Source: Desulfomonile tiedjei (lineage in GTDB: Bacteria; Desulfobacterota; Desulfomonilia; Desulfomonilales; Desulfomonilaceae). Taken from it: a stretch of DNA of 64,000 bases. The notes under the pieces are model-generated. The model had not been told where the DNA came from, ran no database searches, and was given only the letters and a program-made list of their open reading frames with translations. The translations under genes were made by a program, and so were the position numbers. Below, one piece after another: positions 36,776 through 45,272 of the stretch. How positions within the stretch are numbered: the stretch's first letter is position 1; each line of letters opens with the position of its first letter. The stretch is taken from contig JACRDF010000048.1 of NCBI GenBank assembly GCA_016212925.1, positions 186,001-250,000 of the forward strand. Direction: 5' to 3'.

Positions 36776-37855
36776 ATGCTTTCAATATGGCGAACTGCTG
36801 TTGAAGAATTCCGCAAGGGCGAGGATTTTGTGCTCGCGACCATTATATCGGTGCGAGGTTCCTCTCCAAGGCATGTGGGGACTCGTTTCCTGGTGCGGAA
36901 GAACCGCGGCATAGTTGGAACCATCGGAGGTGGCCTCCTCGAGGCCTCGGTCCAGCGATTCGCTGCTTCTGCACTGGAATCGGGCACATCTCATAGGGCG
37001 TTCTTTTCGTTCACGGGCAAGGACGCTCAATCCGCAGAAATGATTTGTGGTGGTGAAGCCGAAGTCCTGGTGGAATTTGTCAATGCGGCCGATCGGGTGA
37101 AGGAGGAGATTTTCAGCCGTTTGGAGATCGTCAGCAGGGACAAAACCTCGGGATATTTTCTCACAAGCGTTGCCATGCCTGTGGGTGGCGAAGACCCCTC
37201 GCCCGTTCAACATCTGCTGATAGATGATTCCGGGCGGCGCATCGGAGGATTTCCCGGCGACGAGACGGCCCTCAGAGCAATGCCCCAGTCGCGGCTGCTC
37301 AAACCCGCGCAGCTTCTTGAGGTGACGGGCCTCGATTATCCTGTTTTCCTTGAGTGGCTCCATCCCACGGGCACGGCGTACGTGTTCGGTGCCGGACATG
37401 TGGGCGTATGCGTGGCGCATTTGGCCGCGTATGTGGACTTCAAGGTTGTCGTGTTGGATGACCGCGCGGAGTTCGCAAATTTGGAACGGGCCCCTTCTGC
37501 AGATCAAGTCGTTGTATTGGATTCGTTCGCGAATCCTCTTGCGAATCTGCCTATTGACGAAGACAGCTACCTGGTCGTTGTCACCCGCGGGCATGCCCAC
37601 GACAAGACCGTTCTGGCCGAGGCGCTCAAAACCAAAGCCGGTTACATTGGAATGATCGGCTCTCGTCGCAAGATCAACCTCATCTATCAGGCCCTGCTGG
37701 CAGAAGGATTTTCCAGGGAAGACTTGCAGAGGGTCCACGCTCCCATCGGCCTGCCCATCGGAGGAGAAACGCCCGAGGAGATAGGTGTGTCCATAATCGC
37801 GGAGATGGTGCAGATTCGTAACCGTAAGGAGCGGCTCCAGACTCTGAATGTGTAA
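36776..37855 (+). CDS. XdhC/CoxI family molybdenum-hydroxylase maturation protein
   Basis: 359 residues. N-terminal XdhC domain with VRGSSPRHVGTRFLV, GGGLLE (51-56) and the conserved Cys91-Gly-Gly; C-terminal Rossmann XdhC_C domain with YVFGAGHVGVCVA and GYIGMIGSRRK. The family inserts or sulfurates the molybdenum cofactor of xanthine dehydrogenase or related enzymes. No hydroxylase subunits are in the window, so the target is elsewhere. AGGGAAC precedes the start. Confidence 0.88.
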   Translation: MLSIWRTAVEEFRKGEDFVLATIISVRGSSPRHVGTRFLVRKNRGIVGTIGGGLLEASVQRFAASALESGTSHRAFFSFTGKDAQSAEMICGGEAEVLVEFVNAADRVKEEIFSRLEIVSRDKTSGYFLTSVAMPVGGEDPSPVQHLLIDDSGRRIGGFPGDETALRAMPQSRLLKPAQLLEVTGLDYPVFLEWLHPTGTAYVFGAGHVGVCVAHLAAYVDFKVVVLDDRAEFANLERAPSADQVVVLDSFANPLANLPIDEDSYLVVVTRGHAHDKTVLAEALKTKAGYIGMIGSRRKINLIYQALLAEGFSREDLQRVHAPIGLPIGGETPEEIGVSIIAEMVQIRNRKERLQTLNV

Positions 37856-38078
37856 TTTTGACAACTTCTCGACAAAGGCCGGAGCGAACCGTGCCTCGGA
37901 ACATCGAAAATGACGCTTCATCGGCGGACCTTGTGCTCTTGCAAGGGTAAGGCATGCCGCGTCGCTACCCGCGCCCTTTGGCGGGACACTTGGGTCAATT
38001 CCGATGAGCCTTCATATGAACGGGCCAAACCAGGAACCGCTTCCATGGGGGGCGGCCATTTAGAATGAGATCTTACAA

Positions 38079-38861
38079 ATGCTCAGTGGGAAAAAGATAA
38101 CCGTGGTGCTGCCCGCATATAACGCGGCCAAAACCTTGCACCAGACTGTTTCGGAATTGGACCGGCAAGTCGTGGATGACATCCTCCTGGTTGACGATTG
38201 CAGCGCGGACGACACGGTTGCTTTGGCCAAAGAGTTGGGCCTCCGCTGCTTCCTCCACGACAAGAATTACGGGTACGGCAGGAACCAAAAGACCTGCTAT
38301 TCCGAGGCCCTGAAATCGGACGCGGACGTGATCGTCATGCTCCATCCGGATTACCAATACTCACCCAAGCTGGTTTCAGCCATGGCCGCCATGGTCGTCT
38401 CGGGGGAGTATGACGTGGTTTTGGGCTCCCGCATCCTCGGGGGAAAGGCCCACAAAAGCGGAATGCCGGTTTATAAATACATATCCAACAGACTGCTGAC
38501 GCTGGTGGAAAACCTGCTCCTGGGCTCCAAACTCTCCGAATTTCATACCGGTTACCGCGCGTTTTCCCGAAAAGTGCTTGAAGAATTGCCCATCCAGGAA
38601 AACTCGGACGATTTTCTGTTCGACAACGAGATGCTTGCCCAGGCCATTTATTTCAATTTCTCCGTGGGGGAGATCTCCTGCCCCACGCGCTACTTTCCCG
38701 AGGCCTCTTCCATCAATTTTCAGCGTTCCGTGGTCTATGGGCTCGGAGTATTGTGGACTTCCGTACGTTTCCGGCTTCAGAAATGGGGCCTGGCAAGTTT
38801 CCGCATTTTTATCGGGCAACGCGGTAGCACCCTGAGAAACTACTACACCGAAGTGCGTTAA
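38079..38861 (+). CDS. Glycosyltransferase family 2
   Basis: 260 residues, GT-A fold: VVLPAYNAAKTL, ILLVDDCSADDT, nucleotide-sugar region HDKNYGYGRNQKTC, DXD-like MLHPDYQYSP, and HTGYRAFSRKVL. Resembles dolichyl-phosphate-mannose-synthase-like transferases without membrane segments. Probably transfers a sugar to a polyprenyl phosphate or surface glycan; acceptor unknown. Confidence 0.85.
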   Translation: MLSGKKITVVLPAYNAAKTLHQTVSELDRQVVDDILLVDDCSADDTVALAKELGLRCFLHDKNYGYGRNQKTCYSEALKSDADVIVMLHPDYQYSPKLVSAMAAMVVSGEYDVVLGSRILGGKAHKSGMPVYKYISNRLLTLVENLLLGSKLSEFHTGYRAFSRKVLEELPIQENSDDFLFDNEMLAQAIYFNFSVGEISCPTRYFPEASSINFQRSVVYGLGVLWTSVRFRLQKWGLASFRIFIGQRGSTLRNYYTEVR

Positions 38862-39480
38862 TCCCCCTCCATCGTGAATCCCCACTGCTGGAACGCCGTG
38901 CAAAAAATACACCTCTTGTCGCTTCGCGACCCGCTGGTGGGACCGGCATCTTGCCGGTCATCCCAATAGACAGGCTGGAAGCCTGTCCCACCACACGTCC
39001 GGGCCACCCGGGAAGGGCAATTGCCGTCCGTAAAACCATTCCGCCAGATGGATGAATCTTGAGACCCTTTCTCCCTGCCGCCCCACGTTCACATCACCGG
39101 CTTGATCGTGCATTGGAATAACCGTTTCTCACCGTTTGAACACCAACAGCGGCCAGAGGCTCCTTCTTAATTAACCCACTACTCTCATTATAATCAGGCA
39201 CTTATCACTAACCCTTAAAGTTGATATCTCTCCTTGAACCGCCTGGCTCATGCCGGAGGCATGAGTTCCTTTTTTGGTCGATCTTGGTGGGGGGGGCTAT
39301 AACGAGCTATTATTACTTATCATTATAACAAAAAGGGCCTCTTGCCCTCTGCGGAGGTCTCAAAGATGACGCGTTCCGGCTCCGTATTTTGGTCGAGCAG
39401 GGAAGGCCTCGAACGGCCTCTTCTTAAACTGTTTTCTAGCTTTTCGGTATAACTTATTAAGGTTGTGGTAGATTTTTTTC
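38862..39480. other. Intergenic region with family A core, otherwise featureless
   Basis: About 620 bp with the family A core at 38936-38992. The stretch 39160-39340 has an AT-rich part (ACGAGCTATTATTACTTATC) without a recognised function. Confidence 0.4.
38936..38992. repeat. Family A palindromic element, core only
   Basis: GGTGGGACCGGCATC...AAGCCTGTCCCACC; same double-hairpin core as 16606-16662 and 34452-34575. Confidence 0.8.
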
Positions 39481-39508
39481 TTGACAATATTTTAAATCTG
39501 GTTAATCT
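39481..39508 (+). promoter_or_regulatory. Sigma-70-like promoter of the outer-membrane protein gene
   Basis: Perfect -35 TTGACA at 39481-39486 and a weak -10 TAATCT at 39503-39508, 16 bp apart, 39 bp before the start of the next gene; AT-rich upstream. Confidence 0.5.
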
Positions 39509-39546
39509 CCCAATTGCAAGTCATTAGAACACTGAGGGAGGGTGTT

Positions 39547-40551
39547 ATGTTAGGAAAATACCAGAAGTACTTGTGGATTATGATTATTATCGCCGCAGTC
39601 TTCCCGGCTGTCGCGTCCGCAGACTCCGCGCCCACAAACGAAGAACTCGCTAGCGGCGCTCGGCTTGATTGCCCACCGGGATACAAGTCTATCGCGAAAG
39701 TCAAGCCGACCGAGCCCACTCCGTTGAAGGTCAAGCCAGGCATCATGTCGAAGTTCGGGGGTCTCTCCCGATACAATCCGATTACCTGGGGACCGGAATG
39801 CTATTTGCCCACGCCGGCAAAAGGGCAGTTCCTCCTTGGCCCGAAAGTGACCTTTACGAGGATGCGTGGCGATGTGCGCAAAGGGACGGAAATGCTCGGC
39901 GGTGCAGCGGCATCCGTGGTGAACTTCGAGGATCATCTGGGATTTCCCAGAAGCGGCAGGCCGATCTGGTCTATTGAGGCCTTCTATCAGCTTCGGCCGC
40001 GCTGGGGCCTCAGGTATTCCTTCACCCCGATAATGATGGAAGCGACCGCCAGTCCCAAGACAGCTTTCTCCTTCTCGGGCACGAGCTTCGCGGCTCTGAC
40101 GCCGATCCACTCCAAATGGGAGCGTTATGAGCACCGAGCAGGCCTGTTATTCAACATCAGCCAGACGACCAACAGCATGACGAGCTTCTTTGCCGAATGG
40201 ATGTATGTCCAGGACAGATTGAGCATCGGCGCAACCTCCGGCACGGTTTCCTCGGTAACCTGGGACACCAACAAGAGCTTGGCCGTGGCTGGTCTGGAAT
40301 TTGAAAAGTGCCTGAAGAACTATCGAGGCAACACTCTCGCTCTTAACCTCAAAGGTGGGCTGGCCTTCATGAGCAACACCTTCGGTTATGAGGGAGAAAT
40401 AGGGCTGAATTACATGATCCCGATCAAAGCCGGCCGTTTCGGGTTCGTCAAAGGCGGTTATCGGTATGCAAGCCTGAAAACCGATCAAGCGGCCTCGATG
40501 TTCGACACGACCATGGATGGGGCTTTCATTCAGATCGGATTTCTCTTCTGA
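39547..40551 (+). CDS. Outer-membrane beta-barrel-type protein
   Basis: 334 residues: signal peptide (about 1-25, VFPAVASADS), a short linker with Pro/Lys text, then a beta-rich domain with alternating hydrophobic strands and a C-terminal strand ending in Phe (AFIQIGFLF), the outer-membrane insertion signature. Resembles uncharacterised deltaproteobacterial OMPs; pore, substrate or receptor not known. A GGGAGGG site precedes the ATG, and a strong terminator follows at 40597. Confidence 0.7.
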   Translation: MLGKYQKYLWIMIIIAAVFPAVASADSAPTNEELASGARLDCPPGYKSIAKVKPTEPTPLKVKPGIMSKFGGLSRYNPITWGPECYLPTPAKGQFLLGPKVTFTRMRGDVRKGTEMLGGAAASVVNFEDHLGFPRSGRPIWSIEAFYQLRPRWGLRYSFTPIMMEATASPKTAFSFSGTSFAALTPIHSKWERYEHRAGLLFNISQTTNSMTSFFAEWMYVQDRLSIGATSGTVSSVTWDTNKSLAVAGLEFEKCLKNYRGNTLALNLKGGLAFMSNTFGYEGEIGLNYMIPIKAGRFGFVKGGYRYASLKTDQAASMFDTTMDGAFIQIGFLF

Positions 40552-40596
40552 TGCAGGTTTAGCCGGTATTACCCCTATTCCTCCCCCGATTTTATT

Positions 40597-40652
40597 GCCC
40601 GACCGCAATTTGCATACCCTCCAAGCTCGACTTCCGGTCGGGCTTTTTTTTT
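40597..40652 (+). terminator. Rho-independent terminator
   Basis: Perfect 9-bp arms GCCCGACCG (40597-40605) and CGGTCGGGC (40635-40643) followed by about nine T; loop 29 nt. 45 bp after the outer-membrane protein gene. Confidence 0.75.
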
Positions 40653-40739
40653 GCCTCGAACCTTCCGCCGAAGAGGGAGAAACGGCTATTCCTGCCAAAC
40701 CATCGTTATTCTGATTCGCCATAAAGATCACAACTTCCC

Positions 40740-40809
40740 AGCCAGGCGGTAGGCCTCCTTCGCTACGAACGGTTGACCTAACTCCGCTCCGGAGGCCTAC
40801 CGCCTGGCT
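40740..40809. repeat. Large inverted repeat, 19-bp arms
   Basis: AGCCAGGCGGTAGGCCTCC at 40740-40758 and its exact inverse at 40791-40809, with a 32-nt loop. It lies between convergent genes, downstream of the terminator and just before the 3' end of the gene at 40834. May be a bidirectional transcription-stopping hairpin or a mobile palindrome; no T-run. Confidence 0.7.
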
Positions 40810-40833
40810 TAGGCAAACAATTGCGAAACGGTA

Positions 40834-41118
40834 TTAATCGGCACGCACTTTGGTTAAGGCTTTCTCGATCCGTTCTACGATCTTTTCCCGGGCAAGGTCA
40901 GGGGCCTTGCATCTATCCACTTCCGGTCGCCCTTTCTGTAAATCCATATTCACGATGATTAATTCCCCTTCTTTGGCAATTATGTTGGTTTTGACTTGTT
41001 TGTCTTCAATGGTACAGACCCACTCCTCACGAGTAACTCTTACCGACGGCGTGATCCCTCGAGCGCTTGCAGCCGTCAATATGCTCGTGATTTTATCGAA
41101 AGCCTCTTCAATTTCCAC
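40834..41118 (-). CDS. Hypothetical protein
   Basis: 94 residues starting with GTG (AAGGGAAG upstream); MEIEEAFDKITSILTAASAR then a mixed alpha/beta pattern ending KIVERIEKALTKVRAD. No signal peptide or membrane segment, no family recognised. 14 bp downstream of the gene at 41133 on the same strand, so the two are an operon. Confidence 0.65.
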   Translation of the reverse strand: MEIEEAFDKITSILTAASARGITPSVRVTREEWVCTIEDKQVKTNIIAKEGELIIVNMDLQKGRPEVDRCKAPDLAREKIVERIEKALTKVRAD

Positions 41119-41132
41119 GATTCTTCCCTTTC

Positions 41133-41444
41133 TCAGGAATATTTTCTAACCGCTTCCTCGATGTACGGTTCCGCCTTCTGCAAGTCCTCGGGCGACATTG
41201 CTGGATGTATCTCGATGCTGGCGTTCAGCCCGAGCATCCACGGTTCGCCCACTTTTGGTATTTCGGAATTGTCCTGCACGTGAAAAAAGATAAGGCCGGT
41301 CCTCTGCCGATTTTCCGCGAAGAAATAGGCCGCCTCGGGTTTCAGGTCCTCCAAAATGGACCCGATGATTTTGGACAAGCGACCTTCCTTAGCCGCCTTG
41401 TTGCCTGACTCTACAGGAATCGACACCTTTATCAAAAATCTCAT
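41133..41444 (-). CDS. Hypothetical protein, dimeric alpha/beta-barrel-like
   Basis: 103 residues, MRFLIKVSIPVESGNKAA... IHPAMSPEDLQKAEPYIEE. The text resembles small proteins of the ferredoxin-like/dimeric alpha-beta-barrel type that are often annotated hypothetical. GAGGGA precedes the start at 41444. First gene of a two-gene operon with 40834. Function unknown. Confidence 0.65.
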   Translation of the reverse strand: MRFLIKVSIPVESGNKAAKEGRLSKIIGSILEDLKPEAAYFFAENRQRTGLIFFHVQDNSEIPKVGEPWMLGLNASIEIHPAMSPEDLQKAEPYIEEAVRKYS

Positions 41445-41798
41445 GATTTGCGTCCCTCTTTTCTTTCAATGTAATCGTTCTCCGCTGAGGCCTGAACTGG
41501 CCATTCATACCAGGTCACGTTCAAACACTGAAGGATCAGGTAGATCCCGCACGGACCTGAGCGACCTCCGGTCCGTGGCACCCGAAGGCCGATACCGGTA
41601 GGCTGTTGGGTGCCACTGACCTGGGAACCAGGTCAGTGCTGATTTTGGATCAAACAATCTTCACCGTTTGAAGGCGATCCCGTATCACTTATAAGGAAAG
41701 GTAGTAATAGCCGCGCGATTTCACAAATGCCAATGGCTCTACTAATGCTTAAATTATAACAATATGCCTCTATGGCGAATGTCCAACCGGAGGTTTAG
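41445..41798. other. Intergenic region with hairpin
   Basis: About 350 bp between the hypothetical pair and msrA. Contains a perfect hairpin CACTGACCTGG-GAA-CCAGGTCAGTG (41614-41638) and, just left, GGACC/GGTCC arms near 41550-41575. No gene. Confidence 0.5.
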
Positions 41799-42698
41799 AT
41801 GCAGGACAAAAATATGGACCGCGTAGGAGAATCGACGAATCCCTTGCGCTCAAAGGTAAATCACAGACTTCATAAGACCTTGTACATAACGGCAATTGTT
41901 TGTTTGGTAGTTGCTTCCTGTTTTGCTCTGCTTTATCTCACTAATAAGAGCGATGCTACCGCAGACCTTGGAATCGCCGGGGAGAAAGAAGCCATGATAC
42001 AAACCCAGATGAAAGCAGTTGGAATTGAAGCGATACCGGCCATTGACGCTTCTGCGCCGGCAAGGACGGAAACCGCGACCTTCGCCTTGGGCTGATTTTG
42101 GGGCCCTGATTCCCAGTTTGGGAGCATGAAAGGCGTGGTTCGGACTCGCGTGGGATACTCGGGAGGCACGAAGAAAAACCCTTCGTATCATGCCCTGGGT
42201 GATCACACCGAGACCATAGAAATCGACTACGACCCTGCGCAGATCTCGTACGAAGACCTGTTGAATGTGTTTTGGCGAAGCCACAATCCAACGGAGCAGG
42301 CTTGGTCAAAACAATACATGGCGGCTGTTTTCTATCACGACGAAGAACAAAAGAGGATCGCTATTCAAACAAGGGACCGTGAGCAGGCACGCAAAGGGCG
42401 AAAGATAAACACTCAAATTATTCCTTTTACGGAGTTTTATCTGGCTGAGGCGTACCATCAAAAATATAGCCTCAGAAGGCACGGGGAATTGATGAAGCAG
42501 TTCGACGCGATTTATCCTAATCCCAACGATTTCGTCAACTCTACCGCGGCCGCGCGGCTGAACGGATTACTCGGGGGACACGGCAAGGTTGAGTCGCTGG
42601 AAGCGGAATTGAACGGTCTTGGCCTGTCTCGGGAATTAAGTGACAGGCTCCTGGAAATAGTTAAGAATGGCCGCAAGGGTTTCGGGTTATTCCAGTAG
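41799..42698 (+). CDS. msrA: Selenoprotein MsrA: membrane-anchored methionine sulfoxide reductase with catalytic Sec (UGA at codon 99)
   Basis: Reduces methionine-S-sulfoxide. GGAGG lies 5 bp before ATG 41799. Residues ~27-47 are a membrane anchor; then ETATFALG-UGA-FWGPDSQFG, VGYSGGTKKNPSYH, HTETIEIDYDP, FWRSHNPTEQAWSKQYMAAV and AEAYHQKY. The MsrA active-site motif is GCFWG; here the Cys codon is UGA (42093-42095), with the same frame continuing 200 codons to the stop at 42698 (299 residues total). No Cys follows the UGA, so there is no resolving Cys and catalysis would rest on the Sec. A SECIS-like hairpin follows at 42111. Conventional gene finding would split this gene at the UGA. Confidence 0.9.
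42096..42123 (+). promoter_or_regulatory. Bacterial SECIS-like hairpin
   Basis: Stem TCCCA (42111-42115) and TGGGA (42119-42123) with loop GTT. The loop starts 20 nt after the UGA and begins with G, within the known bacterial SECIS rules (short apical loop with early G, roughly 16-37 nt from UGA). Supports selenocysteine insertion in msrA. Confidence 0.7.
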
Positions 42699-42725
42699 AG
42701 CCACTTGTACTTTGGGGGTGCTTCA

Positions 42726-44054
42726 ATGATGCTTCAGGGCTCCAATTCAGGGAGTGGATCGGCCCGTTCTTCGGCCGGCCAAATCGGTCTGTTCGCTGCC
42801 ATGTCCATCGGCATAGGAGGGATGATCGGTGCGGGGATCTTCTCCATCCTCGGCGTTGTGGCTGAAGCCGCGGGAACGGCCATGTGGTTGTCGTTTATGA
42901 TAGGAGGGGTTGTCGCGCTGCTGTCAACCTACTCGTACTCAAAGCTCGGGGTCCGCTATCCGTCAGCAGGAGGAGCCGTGGAATTCCTGGTTAAGGGCTT
43001 CGGGGACGGTGTGTTGAGCGGCGGAATAAACCTGTACATGTGGGTCGGGTACGTGATTGCTCTGGCCCTTTACGCTCAGGGATTTGCCGGGTATGCCATG
43101 ACCTTTTTTCCACCGCATTTGCCGCCTTGGATTTCCAAGGGATTCGGCGTCGGCATCGTCCTAATATTCACAGCGGTCAATGTTGTAGGCGCGAGGGTCG
43201 TCGGTGGCTCGGAAACGTTCATTGTCACTGTAAAACTGATCATTCTCGGAGTGTTCGCTGTTGCGGGCTTGTATTTCATTCATCCGGGTTACTTGACGCC
43301 CGCGTCCTGGCCTTCGAGTTCCGGTATTCTTTTCGGCGCGGGGGTCCTATTCATCGGGTACGAGGGTTTCGGCCTGGTGGCAAACGCGGCTGAAGATATG
43401 GACGACCCGCGGAAGATGCTTCCAAAGGCCCTTTATTTAAGCGTCATCGCTGTCATTCTAATCTACGTGGCGGTCTCGGTCGCGGTGATTGGGAACCTTG
43501 ACGTCAAGGCCATCCTGGCGGCAAAGGATTACGCGTTGGCGGAAGCTGCCAAACCGTTCCTCGGAGACTTTGGCTTCAGGCTTATTGCCATAGGAGCGCT
43601 GTTCTCCACTGCATCCGCGATCAATGCAACCCTTTTCGGTGCAGCAAACGTCAGCTATATGATCGCACGTGACGGTGAGTTGCCCCGCGTGTTTTCATGG
43701 AAGCTGCGGCAAGACGCGACGGGCGGCTTATTCATAACCGCCGGGCTTGTGATCGTATTCATTTTGTTTTTCGATCTGTCGGGTATCGCAATGATGGGAA
43801 GCGGTGCTTTTCTGTTGATTTACGCTTGTGTCCACGCGGCCCATTTGAGAGTGCTGGCTGAAACAGGTGGGAACAAGTGGATCGTGACTCTTTCCCTGGT
43901 TAGCTGTCTTGCCATGTTTGCTGTCTTGTCCGTTTACATCTACGAAAACTCACGGCCCGCGTTGATCACGATGATAGCCCTGGTTCCGATCTGTCTGGCC
44001 GCGGAATGGGCCTACCGGACAATGACCGGACGCGCTATCAAGACTAGAGCCTAG
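42726..44054 (+). CDS. Amino acid permease, APC superfamily
   Basis: 442 residues, about 12 membrane segments. N-terminal SIGIGGMIGAGIFSILG is the APC glycine-rich TM1 signature; VRYPSAGGAVEFLVKGFG, GYEGFGLVANAAEDMDDPRK and MIARDGELPRVF are typical of amino acid/polyamine/organocation carriers. Substrate unknown. The GGGGG site favours ATG 42726 (or the ATG right after it). It follows msrA by 27 bp and may be cotranscribed. Confidence 0.88.
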   Translation: MMLQGSNSGSGSARSSAGQIGLFAAMSIGIGGMIGAGIFSILGVVAEAAGTAMWLSFMIGGVVALLSTYSYSKLGVRYPSAGGAVEFLVKGFGDGVLSGGINLYMWVGYVIALALYAQGFAGYAMTFFPPHLPPWISKGFGVGIVLIFTAVNVVGARVVGGSETFIVTVKLIILGVFAVAGLYFIHPGYLTPASWPSSSGILFGAGVLFIGYEGFGLVANAAEDMDDPRKMLPKALYLSVIAVILIYVAVSVAVIGNLDVKAILAAKDYALAEAAKPFLGDFGFRLIAIGALFSTASAINATLFGAANVSYMIARDGELPRVFSWKLRQDATGGLFITAGLVIVFILFFDLSGIAMMGSGAFLLIYACVHAAHLRVLAETGGNKWIVTLSLVSCLAMFAVLSVYIYENSRPALITMIALVPICLAAEWAYRTMTGRAIKTRA

Positions 44055-44189
44055 GAAGAATTTACAGGATGGGCCAAACTCGCTCTTGTTTCATCCCTGA
44101 CGCTTGGGGGGCCGCACAAAAACTCAACATGAGCCAAGAGGAGACTTGACCTGTTTTCATTTAAAATAGGGTGTTTAAATGTCGATATA

Positions 44190-44675
44190 TTACTTCGCTC
44201 CATGAGACCGCAAATATCGGACCATCTCTGTTGAATCAGCATCCATATACCTAGTCAGATAAGTCAAAGCCGTGTCGCCGCGGATGTCCTTGGCATTTAT
44301 GTGAGCCCCTTTGTCGATAAGGTACTTTACCATGTCCAAGTTGTCTCTTGCGGCTGCAATCATGAGGACCGTCTGGCCAAGAACGTTCGTGGCATTTACA
44401 TCAGCCCCTTTGTCGATAAAGTACTCTACCAGCTCCAGGTTGCCTGCACGAGCAGCAGCCATGAGGACCGTGCCACCAACTCTCTCGGCATTTACGTCAG
44501 CCCCTTTGTCCAAAAGGCTTTTGGCCAGCGGCGCGTCCCCACGCGCTGCTGCCTTTATGAGTTGCTCGTCGAGCGTCGCGTCTGCCCCGGCGGTTCCAAC
44601 CCACGGCAGCAGCGCCAAAACCAAAATCGCAGTCCGCCAAAGCTTTGTGATCATGGGAACGTGTCGAGTTTTCAT
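44190..44675 (-). CDS. Exported ankyrin-repeat protein
   Basis: 161 residues: signal peptide (about 1-30, ILVLALLPWVGTAGADA), then about four ankyrin repeats (LIKAAARGDAPLAKSLLDKG ADVNA; LMIAAARDNLDMVKYLIDKG). GGAG lies 7 bp before ATG 44675. Same architecture and similar signal region as the gene at 32249. Probably a periplasmic protein-binding scaffold. Confidence 0.85.
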   Translation of the reverse strand: MKTRHVPMITKLWRTAILVLALLPWVGTAGADATLDEQLIKAAARGDAPLAKSLLDKGADVNAERVGGTVLMAAARAGNLELVEYFIDKGADVNATNVLGQTVLMIAAARDNLDMVKYLIDKGAHINAKDIRGDTALTYLTRYMDADSTEMVRYLRSHGAK

Positions 44676-44979
44676 GCAAAATCTCCGGTTCATGCTGTAA
44701 GAGCGTAAGTCCCGCGTTCCGCGCGGGATCACCCGTGGATCAAAGTCCGGGGCAGGCGCCGACAGCGCAGAGTAGGGGCACGGCATGCCGTGCCCCTACG
44801 TATCTTCGGTCTCCGCTGTGAATTGTCTTTCCCCGCGGCTCGTTCCAAAGCCTGGTTTGACATGAAGAGTTCTCTCCAGCCATATTGACAACAACTTTTC
44901 CCGGAGGGATGCCAGGCTCAATATCAGGTTCGGCGATCAAATCAGCAAACCGATGATTGCCTGGAGGCTATATCACCAG
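44676..44979. other. Intergenic region left of the family B copy
   Basis: About 300 bp upstream of the ankyrin gene at 44190. Holds the perfect 28-bp palindrome at 44772; no gene or clear promoter seen. Confidence 0.4.
44772..44799. repeat. Perfect 28-bp GC palindrome
   Basis: Each half is GTAGGGGCACGGCA and its exact inverse, without spacer. Degenerate relatives at 13609 and 63856. Confidence 0.75.
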
Positions 44980-45175
44980 CGTCTACAGTGGTGGCTACTA
45001 GTTTTGGTCCTTTACACGGCCCGCGATCTAAGAGAATTCGTAGGGACCGGCGTCCCTGCCGGTCCGAACTAGTTGATTTATATACGACAAATGTGCCGGC
45101 ACGGAGGCCGGCACCTACCAAATTCCAGGAGGCGCGTTTCATAATCGGACACTATTTTTTACACTTGCTGTAGAC
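44980..45175 (+). repeat. Family B repeat, copy 2
   Basis: Contains GGGACCGGC-GTCCCT-GCCGGTCC and GTGCCGGC-ACGGAG-GCCGGCAC palindromes, then CTACCAAATTCCAGGAGGCG and GACACTATTTTTTACACTTG; aligns with 50190-50388 and with the inverse of 16726-16916. Confidence 0.75.
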
Positions 45176-45272
45176 GTATGCTAAGAGCAGATGCCCCCCT
45201 TTTCCTTTTTTGTTTTCTTTTGAGTCAGCATGCTGGTATGCGCGATGCCGCTTTTGTCAGGGTCTGTTTCGT

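Noticed and set aside
37600-37921. Minus-strand frames over xdhC
   Set aside because: Shadows of the plus-strand gene with no domain or ribosome-binding site.
41799-42095. Separate 98-residue membrane protein upstream of a truncated MsrA
   Set aside because: The frame continues past TGA into the rest of MsrA with the active-site motif spanning the TGA; two genes would leave MsrA without its catalytic position.
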